DNA of 23,267 nt from JAKORR01 sp964608495. Lineage in GTDB: Bacteria > Armatimonadota > Zipacnadia > Zipacnadales > FEN-943. This document shows, piece after piece, positions 1 to 7,675 of the stretch. The notes beneath the pieces are model-generated. The model did not search any database. It was not told the DNA's origin and saw only the letters and a list, made by a program, of their open reading frames with translations. Numbering within the stretch: position 1 is the stretch's first letter; each line of letters begins with the position of its first letter. The stretch spans positions 1 to 23,267 of the forward strand of contig CAZSOQ010000066.1 of the NCBI GenBank assembly GCA_964608495.1, written 5' to 3'. The translations under genes were made by a program, and so were the position numbers.

Positions 1-1
1 G

Positions 2-994
2 CCCGTTGCGCCCGGCAGTGGCCCGCCGGGCCGGAAGTGGTCCGGCCTGTGGGGCCTGGCCATCGTGATGGTAGTGGTGCTGGGGATAGGCCTCGTAAGC
101 ACGTTGGTCGCCTCGTACCTGTGGGGCTCGGTGGCCGGCGTAGGGGCCTCCGGCCCGGCCGTGGCTTTGGTGGAGATCCAGGGGTTGATAACCGCCTCGG
201 GCTACGGGGGTTTCGTGTCCGGCGCCACCGAGGGCATGAACGAGGTCCTGGAGCAGCTGCGCAAGGCGCAGGAAGACGATTCCGTGAAGGCCGTGATGGT
301 GTGGCTTGACAGCCCGGGGGGCTCTCCGGCCGCCTCTCACAGCGTCTACAAGAAGCTGCTGGAGATCCGGCGGGAGAAGCCCGTGGTGGCGAGCATGGGG
401 GACCTGGCGGCCTCGGGCGCGTACTACATCGCCGCCGGGGCGACGAAGATCGTTGCCAGCCCCAGCACCGAGACGGGCTCCATCGGTGTCATCTACAGCG
501 TCCTCAACTTCGGGGCCCTCGCGAAGCAGTACGGCGTGGAGCCTGTGACCATCAAGTCGGGCCCGTACAAGGACACCGGATCGTCCTTCAGGCCGCTGAG
601 GCCGGACGAGAAGGCGCTGCTGCAGGGCCTGATAGACGACATCTACGACCAATTCGTTCGCGACGTGGCCGAGGGGCGCAAGATGCCGCTGGCCAAGGTG
701 AAGAAGCTGGCGGACGGTCGCGTGTACACGGGACGGCAGGCCAAGGGGCTGGGCCTGGTGGACGAGCTTGGCTCGCGCGAGGACGGCCTGAAGCTCGCGG
801 CGAAGCTGGGCGGGATCGAGGGCTGGCCGCGCGTGAAGCGGTACGCGCCGGTGCCGAGCTGGCTGAGGCGACTGATGCCCTCGGCGGCCGTGGCGCGGCC
901 GTGGTACCTGGGGGTGCTGGAGCGGCCGGGGCCGTGGCTGACGCTGCCCCTGCCGGGCGCGGGGCTGCATCTGTTCCCCGAACTGAGGCCGTGA
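2..994 (+). CDS. sppA: Signal peptide peptidase SppA-type serine protease (5' partial)
   Basis: This is an S49-family membrane peptidase, which in known members cleaves leftover signal peptides at the cytoplasmic membrane. The frame is open to the left edge, so the true start lies outside the window. A GTG at 65 would fall inside the transmembrane segment: before it the frame reads a Pro/Gly stretch and RKWSGLWGLAI, and a hydrophobic helix follows. Counting from the GTG at 65, the protease core has the DSPGGS motif (residues 82-87), the catalytic Ser in AASGAYY (S117), and the general-base Lys in SGPYKDTGS (K169), the Ser/Lys dyad of the short Bacillus-type SppA. The STETGSIGV segment between them is also typical. 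The C-terminus (about residues 255-309) is divergent and Pro-rich. The stop lies only 19 bp before polA, so the two are probably co-transcribed. Confidence 0.92.
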   Translation, partial: PVAPGSGPPGRKWSGLWGLAIVMVVVLGIGLVSTLVASYLWGSVAGVGASGPAVALVEIQGLITASGYGGFVSGATEGMNEVLEQLRKAQEDDSVKAVMVWLDSPGGSPAASHSVYKKLLEIRREKPVVASMGDLAASGAYYIAAGATKIVASPSTETGSIGVIYSVLNFGALAKQYGVEPVTIKSGPYKDTGSSFRPLRPDEKALLQGLIDDIYDQFVRDVAEGRKMPLAKVKKLADGRVYTGRQAKGLGLVDELGSREDGLKLAAKLGGIEGWPRVKRYAPVPSWLRRLMPSAAVARPWYLGVLERPGPWLTLPLPGAGLHLFPELRP

Positions 995-1013
995 AGGACG
1001 CCGGCGTAAGGCA

Positions 1014-3638
1014 ATGAGCAAGAAGCTGCTCGTGATAGACGGCAACAGCCTGCTGTTCCGCGCATACCACGCACTGCCGGCTCTGAGCACCAGCACGGGA
1101 CAGCCGACGGGGGCCCTGCTGGGGTTCACCGAGATGCTGCTGAACCTGCTGGAGCAGGAGACCCCCGAGGCGGCGGCGATCGCCTTCGACGCGCCCGGGC
1201 CCACCTTCCGCCACGAGGAGTACGAGGAGTACAAGGCGACGCGGCCGCCCACGCCCGAGGACCTCAAGCAGCAGGTAGCCCTCGCCAGGGACGTCGCCCG
1301 GGAGCTCGGGCTGCGCCTCTTCGAGGTAGCGGGCGTGGAGGCCGACGACGTGATAGCCACGCTGGCGCGGCTGGGCGTCGAGCAGGACTACGAAGTGTTG
1401 ATCGTGAGCGGCGATAGGGACCTGGTACAGACCGTGAGGCCGGGGGTCCGAGTGCTGGCCACGGTGCGCGGCTTCACGGACACTCGGCTGTACGATCCCG
1501 AGCGCGTGCGCGAGGACTTCGGCGTCGAGCCGGAGCAGATCGCGGCGCTCAAGGGGCTGGCGGGCGACACCTCGGACAACATCCCCGGAGCGCGGGGCGT
1601 GGGCCCAAAGACCGCCCAGCGCCTGCTGGTGCAGTTCGGCACCCTCGGCGGCATCTACGAGCACCTGGACGAAGTCGAGCCTTCCCGCGTCGCCGAGGCG
1701 CTGCGGGAGAACCGCGAACGCGTCGAGATGAGCGCGCGGCTGGCGAAGGTCCTGGACGATGTGGACCTGCCGGACGGCCCGGCGGGCTGCACGTGGGAAG
1801 GACCCCGCGTGCCGGAGCTGCGGCGGCTGATGGTCGAGCTGGAGTTCAACAAGCTCCTGTCGCGCCTGCCCGAGGAGACCGAGGCCGGCGAACACGATGC
1901 CCGCCTGGCCCATAGCCCCGAGGAGGTGCGGCAGCTCTTGGCCGAGGCCGGGGGGCTGGTGGGCCTGGCGGTCGGCGAGACTGACGGTCGGGCGGCGGGC
2001 GTGGCCCTCGCCACCGGCGACAGGGCGCTGTATGCGCCCCTGACGCGAGGAGGGCAGGCCGATCTCTTCGGCGGCGGCGGCAGCGCGGAGCTGGAGGAGG
2101 CGGTGGGCGCAGTGCTGGCCGACCCGGCCACGAGGAAGCTGGGGGCGGACTTGAAGTCGGCGATGACGGCGCTGGAGGCCGCGGGCCTGGCGCTGGAGGG
2201 GCTGGAGTTCGACGCCGCGCTGGCCGCCTACCTGGTGGCCCCCCAGCGAGGCCAGCAGCCGCTCGAGGCCCTCGAGGCGCGGTACCTGGGCACCCAGACC
2301 CCGCCGGCGGAAGTGGCCGATCCCGAGGCGGCGGCCGAGCCCATGGGCCGGCAGGCCCTCTCCCTGTGGCACCTGCGCGCTCCGCTCGAGGAGGAACTGA
2401 AGGAGCAGGGAGCGCACTGGCTCTTCCACCAGGTCGAGATGCCGCTGATCCGGGTCCTGCGCGACATGGAGCGCGCCGGGATCGCGGTGGACGCGGCCCG
2501 CCTCGGGGAGCTGGGCGCGGAACTCGAGAAGCTGACGACGGACCTGGCCGGGCGGATCCATGGGCTGGCGGGGCATGAGTTCAACATCGATTCCCCCAAG
2601 CAGCTTGGGGCCGTGCTCTTCGAGGAGCTGAAGCTGCAGGGGCAGCGGCGAACCAAGACGGGGTACTCGACGTCCGCCGCCGTGCTGGAGAAGCTGGCCG
2701 AGGAGCACGAGATCGCGCGCCTGGTGCTGGAGTACCGCGAGTACGCCAAGCTGAGGTCCACCTATGTGGACGGGCTTCTGCGGCAGGTGGACCGCACCGG
2801 GCGCATCCATACAACCTTCGAGCAGATGGTGACGGCCACCGGGAGGCTGTCGTCGAGGAACCCGAACCTGCAGAACATCCCCATCCGCACCGAGTGGGGC
2901 CGGCGGATCAGGGCCTCCTTCGTGCCTCCGGGCGACGGCTGGGTCCTGCTGTCTGCGGACTACTCGCAGATAGAGCTGCGCATCCTGGCGCACCTGTCGC
3001 AGGATCCGCAACTGCTGGACACCTTCGCGCGCGGCGAGGATGTGCACACGCGCACGGCGTCCCTGATCTTCGGCGTGCCGACTGCGGAAGTGGACACGGC
3101 CAAGAGGCGTGTGGCCAAGACGGTGAACTTCGCCCTGCTGTACGGACAGGGGCCCGTGTCTCTCGCGCAGCAGATCGGGGTGTCGCGCGAGGAAGCCGAG
3201 AGCTTCATCGCCAACTACTTCCGGCGCCTGCCCCGAGTGAGGGAGCACCTGGAGGGCACCATCGCGCAGGCGCGGGAGCGGCTGTACGTTGAGACGATCT
3301 TCGGCAGGCGCCGGCCACTGCCCGAGATAGCCTCGAGCAACGGCCAGATTCGCTCTTACGCCGAGCGGGCGGCGACGAATGCGCCGATCCAGGGCAGCGC
3401 GGCGGACATAATCAAGATCGCCATGCTGCGGCTGGCCGAGCGGCTGGCCGCGGGGCCGCTGCGGGCGCGCCTGCTGCTGCAGGTCCACGACGAGCTGGTG
3501 CTGGAGACGCCCGACGATGAGGTGACCGCCCTGGCGTCGTGCCTGAAGGAGGTGATGGGATCCGCGGCAGACCTATCGGTACCCCTGACAGTGGATGTGA
3601 AAGCCGGACCGAACTGGCGTGATATGGAAGCTATCTGA
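1014..3638 (+). CDS. polA: DNA polymerase I, proofreading domain degenerate
   Basis: This is a family A DNA polymerase of 874 residues that fills gaps and removes RNA primers during replication and repair. The 5'-3' exonuclease domain (about 1-290) shows VIDGNSLLFRAYHAL at the N-terminus, acidic residues D111/D112, SGDRDL (D134, D136), GDTSDNIPG (184-192) and a helix-hairpin-helix GVGPKTA. The polymerase domain has motif A ADYSQIELR (D649), motif B RRVAKTVNFALLYGQ (K702, F706, Y710) and motif C QVHDELVLE (D826). The middle domain (about 300-460) keeps the fold but not the proofreading residues: AVGETD stands where E. coli has FDTETD, LKSAM replaces LKYD, and the YxxxD motif is absent. Proofreading is therefore inferred to be lost, as in the Taq and Bacillus enzymes. 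ATG 1014 gives the canonical N-terminus; its ribosome site (aagg) is weak, consistent with a place downstream of sppA. Confidence 0.97.
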   Translation: MSKKLLVIDGNSLLFRAYHALPALSTSTGQPTGALLGFTEMLLNLLEQETPEAAAIAFDAPGPTFRHEEYEEYKATRPPTPEDLKQQVALARDVARELGLRLFEVAGVEADDVIATLARLGVEQDYEVLIVSGDRDLVQTVRPGVRVLATVRGFTDTRLYDPERVREDFGVEPEQIAALKGLAGDTSDNIPGARGVGPKTAQRLLVQFGTLGGIYEHLDEVEPSRVAEALRENRERVEMSARLAKVLDDVDLPDGPAGCTWEGPRVPELRRLMVELEFNKLLSRLPEETEAGEHDARLAHSPEEVRQLLAEAGGLVGLAVGETDGRAAGVALATGDRALYAPLTRGGQADLFGGGGSAELEEAVGAVLADPATRKLGADLKSAMTALEAAGLALEGLEFDAALAAYLVAPQRGQQPLEALEARYLGTQTPPAEVADPEAAAEPMGRQALSLWHLRAPLEEELKEQGAHWLFHQVEMPLIRVLRDMERAGIAVDAARLGELGAELEKLTTDLAGRIHGLAGHEFNIDSPKQLGAVLFEELKLQGQRRTKTGYSTSAAVLEKLAEEHEIARLVLEYREYAKLRSTYVDGLLRQVDRTGRIHTTFEQMVTATGRLSSRNPNLQNIPIRTEWGRRIRASFVPPGDGWVLLSADYSQIELRILAHLSQDPQLLDTFARGEDVHTRTASLIFGVPTAEVDTAKRRVAKTVNFALLYGQGPVSLAQQIGVSREEAESFIANYFRRLPRVREHLEGTIAQARERLYVETIFGRRRPLPEIASSNGQIRSYAERAATNAPIQGSAADIIKIAMLRLAERLAAGPLRARLLLQVHDELVLETPDDEVTALASCLKEVMGSAADLSVPLTVDVKAGPNWRDMEAI

Positions 3639-3649
3639 GTGGCCCTGGG

Positions 3650-3688
3650 GTGGCGGACGAGGCGTCGTCGCCGGCGGGTCGCCGCCAC
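3650..3688 (+). terminator. Possible hairpin after polA
   Basis: The arms gtggcgg (3650-3656) and ccgccac (3682-3688) are perfectly complementary. Inside the loop, gacga/tcgtc (3656-3660 with 3665-3669) could form an alternative small stem. No T-tract follows, so an intrinsic terminator role is only a suggestion; G+C-rich DNA produces such pairs by chance. Confidence 0.25.
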
Positions 3689-3713
3689 TGGGGCTTGGAC
3701 TTCCCTGAGGTAG

Positions 3714-3737
3714 GGCCGCCGCAGCTATTGCGGGGCC
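3714..3737 (+). other. Hairpin in the leader of the S1 gene
   Basis: The segment folds as ggcc-(bulged g)-ccgca, loop gctat, tgcggggcc: nine base pairs with one bulged base. It ends about 50 bp before the preferred start of the S1 protein gene. There is no T-tract, so it is more like an mRNA leader structure than a terminator. In enterobacteria S1 represses its own translation through leader structure; whether that applies here is unknown. Confidence 0.3.
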
Positions 3738-3789
3738 ACTGATGAGACCAGACCTACTAACCTGTGAACTAGCAAGAGGGTCGTTTGAC

Positions 3790-5118
3790 ATGACATCTGA
3801 TGAGCCGATCAACAACGAGACCGAGTACGAGGACGAGACGACAGAGGACGGACAGGAGGACAGCGGGCAGGACGAGATGAGCCAGGCGATGGCGGCGGTA
3901 GGCGCCCCTCGCGACCTGGCCCGAGGGGAGATCGTCGAGGGCATCGTTGCGGCCGTCGGCGAAGACGGTGTGGCCGTGGACGTGGGGGCCAAGTTCGAGG
4001 GTGTGATACCGCGAGCCGAGTTCGCCAGCGATGGCGACCTGCCGGCCGTGGACGACCGCATCGAGGTGGCCGTGGTCCACGTGGACGAGGAGAGCGGCGT
4101 TATCCGCGTGTCGAAGACGCGCGCCGACTACGAGCGAGTATGGCGGCGACTGCAGCAGGCCGAGAAGACGGGGGAAGTGGTGTCCGCCATGGTGACCGAG
4201 CGCGTCAGGGGCGGCCTGCGCGTGGACGTGGGCGTGCCGGGCTTTGTTCCCGCCTCCCACGTGGCGGCCCGCTCACCCCAGGCCATTGACAGGCTCGTGG
4301 GCCGGGAGCTGCGCCTGCGGGTGCTGGAGGTGAGCCGCCGCAGCAAGAAGGTGGTGCTGTCGCACCGCGTGGTGGTCGAGGAAGAACGCGAGGCGCGGCG
4401 GAAGGAGACCCTGTCGCGTCTGTACGAGGGCGCGGTGGTCGAGGGCCGGGTGCGGTCGCTGACGAGCTACGGGGCTTTCGTGGACCTGGGCGGCATTGAC
4501 GGCCTGCTGCACGTCTCCGAGATGTCGTGGCTTCGCGTTGAGAACCCCGCCGACCTGCTGCGGGTCGGCGAGCAGATCAAGGTGATGGTGCTGGCCATCG
4601 AGGAGAACGGTGAGCGCATCTCGCTGGGCCGGCGACAGATCCTGCCCGACCCGTGGGCCACGGTGGGCGAAAAGGTCAAGCCCGGCGACATGGTCAGGGC
4701 GCGCATCACCCGCGTCGTGCGCACCGGCGCCTTCGCCCGACTCGAGGGCATCGAGGGCGTCGAACTCGAGGGCTTCATACCGATCAGGGAGATGGCCGAC
4801 GGCCAGGTCAGCGACCCGCGCGAGGTCGTGCAGGCCGGCCAGTCCGTCGAGGCCAAGGTGCTCGACCTGCGGCCCGAGTCGCGCCGGATGACCCTGAGCC
4901 TGGCAGAGGCGGCCCAGGAGCGCGAGCGCCAGGAGTACCGGCAGATCATGGCGGACCGGATGTCCGATGAGCCGCGTCGCACGCTGGGCGAGGCCCTGCG
5001 GCAGGCCGGGGTCACGGCCCAGCCGACCGGCGAGGCCGAGGCCCAGGCCGAGGTCCAGGCCGAGGCCCAGGCCGAGGCGCAAGAGGACACCGCCGAGGAG
5101 GAGCAGGACGAGGGATAG
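3790..5118 (+). CDS. rpsA: 30S ribosomal protein S1-like protein, four S1 domains
   Basis: This 442-residue RNA-binding protein has four S1 (OB-fold) repeats, at about residues 45-110, 128-194, 212-280 and 298-371. The third is the most canonical (SYGAFVDLGGIDGLLHVSE). S1 proteins help the 30S subunit capture mRNA; E. coli S1 has six domains, while many Gram-positive and Actinobacterial S1 proteins have four. An acidic N-terminal stretch and an Ala/Glu/Gln-rich acidic tail (EAQA repeats) flank the domains. The frame is also open from an ATG at 3742, but ATG 3790 is preferred: agaggg lies about 9 nt upstream and the 3742 ATG has no ribosome site. Its position between polA and coaE matches the conserved Actinobacterial order (in Mycobacterium, polA-rpsA-coaE), which supports the rpsA call. 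Confidence 0.9.
   Translation: MTSDEPINNETEYEDETTEDGQEDSGQDEMSQAMAAVGAPRDLARGEIVEGIVAAVGEDGVAVDVGAKFEGVIPRAEFASDGDLPAVDDRIEVAVVHVDEESGVIRVSKTRADYERVWRRLQQAEKTGEVVSAMVTERVRGGLRVDVGVPGFVPASHVAARSPQAIDRLVGRELRLRVLEVSRRSKKVVLSHRVVVEEEREARRKETLSRLYEGAVVEGRVRSLTSYGAFVDLGGIDGLLHVSEMSWLRVENPADLLRVGEQIKVMVLAIEENGERISLGRRQILPDPWATVGEKVKPGDMVRARITRVVRTGAFARLEGIEGVELEGFIPIREMADGQVSDPREVVQAGQSVEAKVLDLRPESRRMTLSLAEAAQERERQEYRQIMADRMSDEPRRTLGEALRQAGVTAQPTGEAEAQAEVQAEAQAEAQEDTAEEEQDEG
5038..5085 (+). repeat. 12-bp tandem repeat in the S1 gene tail
   Basis: Four in-frame copies of a 12-mer (gaggcccaggcc and variants) begin at 5038, 5050, 5062 and 5074. The first and third are identical, the second has one change, and the fourth is more diverged. 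They encode EAQA, EVQA, EAQA and EAQE in the disordered acidic C-terminus, where changes in copy number would be tolerated. Confidence 0.8.
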
Positions 5119-5161
5119 GCCGGCAGCCGTGCGAGAGGACTGGACGGGCGGATCTCCGCGG

Positions 5162-5188
5162 GGTGGCCCTGCCCCGGGGAGGGCCACC
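5162..5188 (+). terminator. Perfect 9-bp hairpin between rpsA and coaE
   Basis: ggtggccct (5162-5170) and agggccacc (5180-5188) are exact reverse complements around the nine-base loop gccccgggg. The hairpin starts 43 bp after the S1 stop codon. No run of T follows, so it may be a weak or Rho-assisted terminator or an mRNA-stabilising 3' end. The rest of the 214-bp intergenic region (5119-5332) shows no other clear signal. Confidence 0.45.
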
Positions 5189-5332
5189 GGACGAGCTGCG
5201 CCTGGCAGCGGCGACGCCGCTCCCGCTGAGAGCCGTGGCGACGGCCGCGTCCTTCGGCCCTGAGCCGAGAGGCCCGCTCTCCGCCCCGACCGTCGTGTCT
5301 GGCCCGCCCGTCTAGCCCTGGGTCCGCTCACC

Positions 5333-5956
5333 ATGAGCAGCATGAGTCGCCGAGCCCTACGGATCGGGATCGTGGGTCCGCTGGCGGCCGGGAAGACGGC
5401 CGTCCTGCGGATGCTGCGCGACCTGGGGGCCGTGACTGTCGTCGCGGACGAGGTGTCGCGCTCTCTCCTGCAGCCTGGAAAGCCCCTGCTGGACCGCGTG
5501 CTTGAGGCCTTTGGCCGGGAGTACGCGCGCCCGGACGGGAGCCTGGACCGGGCGGCGCTGGGGCGACTCGTCTTCGCCGATGACGAGGCCCGACAGCGGC
5601 TGGAGGCCCTGACCCATCCCGCGATGCTGGCGGGGACGCGGCGGCTGATCGAGGAGGCCGAGGAGCGCGGGGCGGCGGTGGTCGCGATCGAGGCGGCCGT
5701 GCTCTACGTCATGGGCGCCGACAGGCTCGTGGACCGGGTCATCCTTGTCACCGCCGATCGCGAGGAGCGTCTGCGACGCCTGATGGCCCGGGACGGGCTG
5801 TCGCGCCAGCAAGCGGACGAGCGCCTGCGCCTGCACGAGAGGCTGGGGCTGGATCACCCGCCTGCCGACGTCGTGATAGATACCACGGCCGGGATCGAGG
5901 ACACCAGGCGCCGGGTCCTCGAGGTGTGGCGCGAACTGACCGGGGAAGGGGTGTGA
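5333..5956 (+). CDS. coaE: Dephospho-CoA kinase
   Basis: This 207-residue P-loop kinase phosphorylates the ribose 3'-OH of dephospho-CoA, the last step of coenzyme A synthesis, in the cytoplasm. Family marks are the Walker A loop GPLAAGKT (residues 15-22), ADEVSR (38-43), LGRLVFADDEARQRLEALTHP, the EAAVLY strand, the lid RLMARDGLSRQQADERL and the C-terminal ADVVIDTTAGI. Two details depart from the usual form: Walker A is normally GGIGSGKS, and the first Asp of the DADxxxR motif is Val here (V37), although the catalytic-type Asp is kept (D39). Starts at 5333 and 5342 are both possible (two ATGs, MSSMSRR) and neither has a clear ribosome site. It is the last gene of the + strand block and converges on the GH5-like gene. 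Confidence 0.92.
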   Translation: MSSMSRRALRIGIVGPLAAGKTAVLRMLRDLGAVTVVADEVSRSLLQPGKPLLDRVLEAFGREYARPDGSLDRAALGRLVFADDEARQRLEALTHPAMLAGTRRLIEEAEERGAAVVAIEAAVLYVMGADRLVDRVILVTADREERLRRLMARDGLSRQQADERLRLHERLGLDHPPADVVIDTTAGIEDTRRRVLEVWRELTGEGV

Positions 5957-6007
5957 GACCGCAGAGCGCCCTGCCGCGACGGCCGGGGCGGTCCGGCTCC
6001 CCCGGGG

Positions 6008-7351
6008 CTACTTCCTCTCGGGCACCAGGGCTTCGTAGGCGGCCGACAGCTCCAGCAGGCGGCCCAGCAGCCCCTGCGGCTCCGGCATCGGCTGCCAGGC
6101 CTCCCTCTGCGCGTCCTGGTTCCCCTGCCGCAGAGCCTCGACGACGCCGGGCTGCGTGTCGGGTCTGAGCACAGGCTCGTGGATCGGCGTGCCCCACTCG
6201 TCCCAGGTCCACAGGAGCACGAGCGGCACGCGCATCTCCCTCATCGCCCGCAGAAGCACCCCCAGGCCCTCGGCGGCCTCGACGCTGTCGTAGACCGGGC
6301 CCTCGAAGGCCTGCGCCGACACTCCCAGCTCGCCTACGTACACGGGCTTGGCCATGCTGTCCGCGGCCAGCTTCAGGTCGAGGATGCGCTCGCCCTGCCA
6401 CCCGTAGGTGTGAAGGCTGACCAGGTCCACCGCCTCGGGCGTGATGAGGCGCAAGGCGTCGGCCTGCTCCTCGGGCGTGTCCGTCGTCCAGTCCATCCTG
6501 TCGGCGCGTCGCAGGGACCCGAGCCAGAGGTGCCAGGCCGCGGGACGCGGCGCCGAGAAGCCGGTGCCCACGAGGTGCACCGGGTCGAGCGACTTGATCC
6601 CGGCGCACAGCTCCCGGGTGAGCGCAGCCAGCTCCTCCGACGAGAAGTTGTTGCGGCCGTCGCGGATCACCGGGCCCGTGACCAAGTGCGGTGCGGGCCG
6701 GTCGAGCTTCGGCTGCAGCACGCCCTCCTCGGCGAATTGGGGGCGCAGGTCCGCCAGAAGGTTCGCTTCGTTGGTGAGCTCCCAGAACAGAACGGTGTCG
6801 CGGTCGTGGTAGCGCGTGACCAGCTCCTCGACCCAGCGGCCGAGCAGGCCCCGCCCGGCCGAGAGAGGGTTGGTGAGCAGGTCGGCCAGCGACTCGTGCC
6901 CAAGGTCGGCCCAGGCCCCGAGATGCCAGGCGATGGTGGGGATGACCCGAAGGCCGTAGCGGTCGCAGTCGTCCATCAGGGCGTCGAGGGCCGCCCAGAA
7001 GGCCGCGCGCGTGTCGGCGTCCTCGCTAAGGTACGTACGCTCGATCTGGGCGGGCCAGAATCCGCTGGCGCGCACACGCACGACGCTGATACCGAGCTCG
7101 GACAGCCGCTGCAGGGACCCGCGGGCCGCGGCCAGTGCCTGCTCACACTCCTCGTCCGGCCTGCCGAGCAGCTTGGCCATGTACTCATCCAGCAGCTCGT
7201 GCTTGTTCACCCCCACGGCGGCGAAGGGCTTGCCGTCGTAGAGGAGCTGAGCGCCGTCTCGGGTGAGCGGCACTCCGGGGCGCCACTCCACACCTAGCGC
7301 GGAGCCCGCCAGGCACGTCGCGAGGGCAGTGACTGCTACGAGAGAGATCAC
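6008..7351 (-). CDS. Secreted GH5-like (clan GH-A) glycoside hydrolase
   Basis: This is a 447-residue exported (beta/alpha)8-barrel hydrolase with the architecture of mannanases and cellulases of GH5 and relatives. The signal peptide is MISLVAVTALATCLAGSALG, followed by a mature start at about VEW. The substrate-binding barrel opens with LLYDGKPFAAVGVNKHELL. The acid/base Glu is in FWELTNEANL (E195), HTYG (314-317) sits on the strand before the nucleophile, and the nucleophile Glu is in VYVGELGVS (E341). WTWDEWG near the C-terminus is the usual aromatic sugar-platform strand. The GTG start at 7351 is supported by ggaggt at 7361-7366, 9 nt upstream. No carbohydrate-binding module is attached. 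Substrate is not readable from sequence; a beta-mannan or beta-glucan is the family norm. It is divergent from the lipoprotein operon and convergent with coaE. Confidence 0.82.
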   Translation of the reverse strand: MISLVAVTALATCLAGSALGVEWRPGVPLTRDGAQLLYDGKPFAAVGVNKHELLDEYMAKLLGRPDEECEQALAAARGSLQRLSELGISVVRVRASGFWPAQIERTYLSEDADTRAAFWAALDALMDDCDRYGLRVIPTIAWHLGAWADLGHESLADLLTNPLSAGRGLLGRWVEELVTRYHDRDTVLFWELTNEANLLADLRPQFAEEGVLQPKLDRPAPHLVTGPVIRDGRNNFSSEELAALTRELCAGIKSLDPVHLVGTGFSAPRPAAWHLWLGSLRRADRMDWTTDTPEEQADALRLITPEAVDLVSLHTYGWQGERILDLKLAADSMAKPVYVGELGVSAQAFEGPVYDSVEAAEGLGVLLRAMREMRVPLVLLWTWDEWGTPIHEPVLRPDTQPGVVEALRQGNQDAQREAWQPMPEPQGLLGRLLELSAAYEALVPERK

Positions 7352-7419
7352 GGCGCCGACACCTCCAGGGCCAGGGACGGCAGGCGAAGCGCGCCCGAGA
7401 TAGGCCGGGCCAGGCGCCT

Positions 7420-7435
7420 CGGTGGGATTATAGCA
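7420..7435 (-). promoter_or_regulatory. Extended -10 promoter of the GH5-like gene
   Basis: On the minus strand the sequence reads TGCTATAAT, a perfect TATAAT (7427-7432) with the extended TGn element directly upstream. No good -35 is seen at 16-18 bp spacing, which is normal for extended -10 promoters. The predicted RNA would start near 7420, giving a leader of about 70 nt before the GTG at 7351. Confidence 0.55.
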
Positions 7436-7615
7436 CCGGCGGGAAGTGCGAGCGTCTTCGGGCCGGGCCGTCCGCGCCCACGCCCGGCAGGTGACGACGT
7501 ACCGGCGAGCGTGCGCTGGTTGCCCAGGGCGGCAGTCCCCGCCGCCTGACCCAGCGGTAGTGACCCGCGCGTCTCCTGCCGACCTGGCTGTTTGCCGGCG
7601 AAGGTCGTGGGTAGA

Positions 7616-7634
7616 CTACTATTGACAATAGTAG
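7616..7634. promoter_or_regulatory. 19-bp perfect palindrome, likely repressor operator
   Basis: CTACTATTG-A-CAATAGTAG is an exact inverted repeat with 9-bp arms around one central base. It contains the TTGACA -35 hexamer (7622-7627), so a bound protein would block RNA polymerase. A smaller palindrome, GTAG-A-CTAC (7611-7619), overlaps its left arm, and a further GTAGTAG half-site lies at 7653-7659. An A+T-rich 19-bp palindrome is unlikely by chance in DNA this rich in G+C. The regulator is not in the window. Confidence 0.75.
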
Positions 7635-7650
7635 AGAGATGCGCTACGCT
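7622..7650 (+). promoter_or_regulatory. Promoter of the lipoprotein operon
   Basis: A consensus -35 TTGACA (7622-7627) is followed after exactly 17 bp by TACGCT (7645-7650), a weak -10 that keeps the TA and final T. Transcription would start near 7657, only a few bases before the ribosome site at 7661, so the leader would be very short. The -35 lies inside the palindrome. Confidence 0.5.
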
Positions 7651-7675
7651 CGGTAGTAGAAAGGAGGTGGGCACC

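Larger units (their letters stand above)
7367..7675. other. Divergent regulatory region between GH5-like gene and lipoprotein operon
   Basis: This stretch holds no convincing gene; the open frames in it have no ribosome site or protein-like composition. It carries the extended -10 for the leftward gene, a 7-bp inverted repeat (gccgggc at 7462-7468 with gcccggc at 7482-7488), and on its right side the palindromic operator, promoter and ribosome site of the rightward operon. Confidence 0.6.

Noticed and set aside
588..3488. A 966-codon open frame antisense to polA
   Set aside because: Its composition (Arg, Gln, Leu, His, Pro) is that of a G+C-rich shadow, it has no domain or ribosome site, and the opposite strand is a certain polymerase gene.
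5038..5085. 12-bp tandem repeats considered as a CRISPR-like or regulatory array
   Set aside because: They are contiguous, in frame, without spacers, and encode an EAQA tail, so they are a coding repeat.
5983..6005. ccgggg/ccccgg inverted repeat between coaE and the GH5-like gene
   Set aside because: Only six base pairs, without a T-tract, in DNA where such pairs are frequent; not enough for a terminator call.
6179..7297. A 372-codon + strand frame opposite the GH5-like gene
   Set aside because: Antisense shadow; the minus strand has signal peptide, catalytic residues and a ribosome site.
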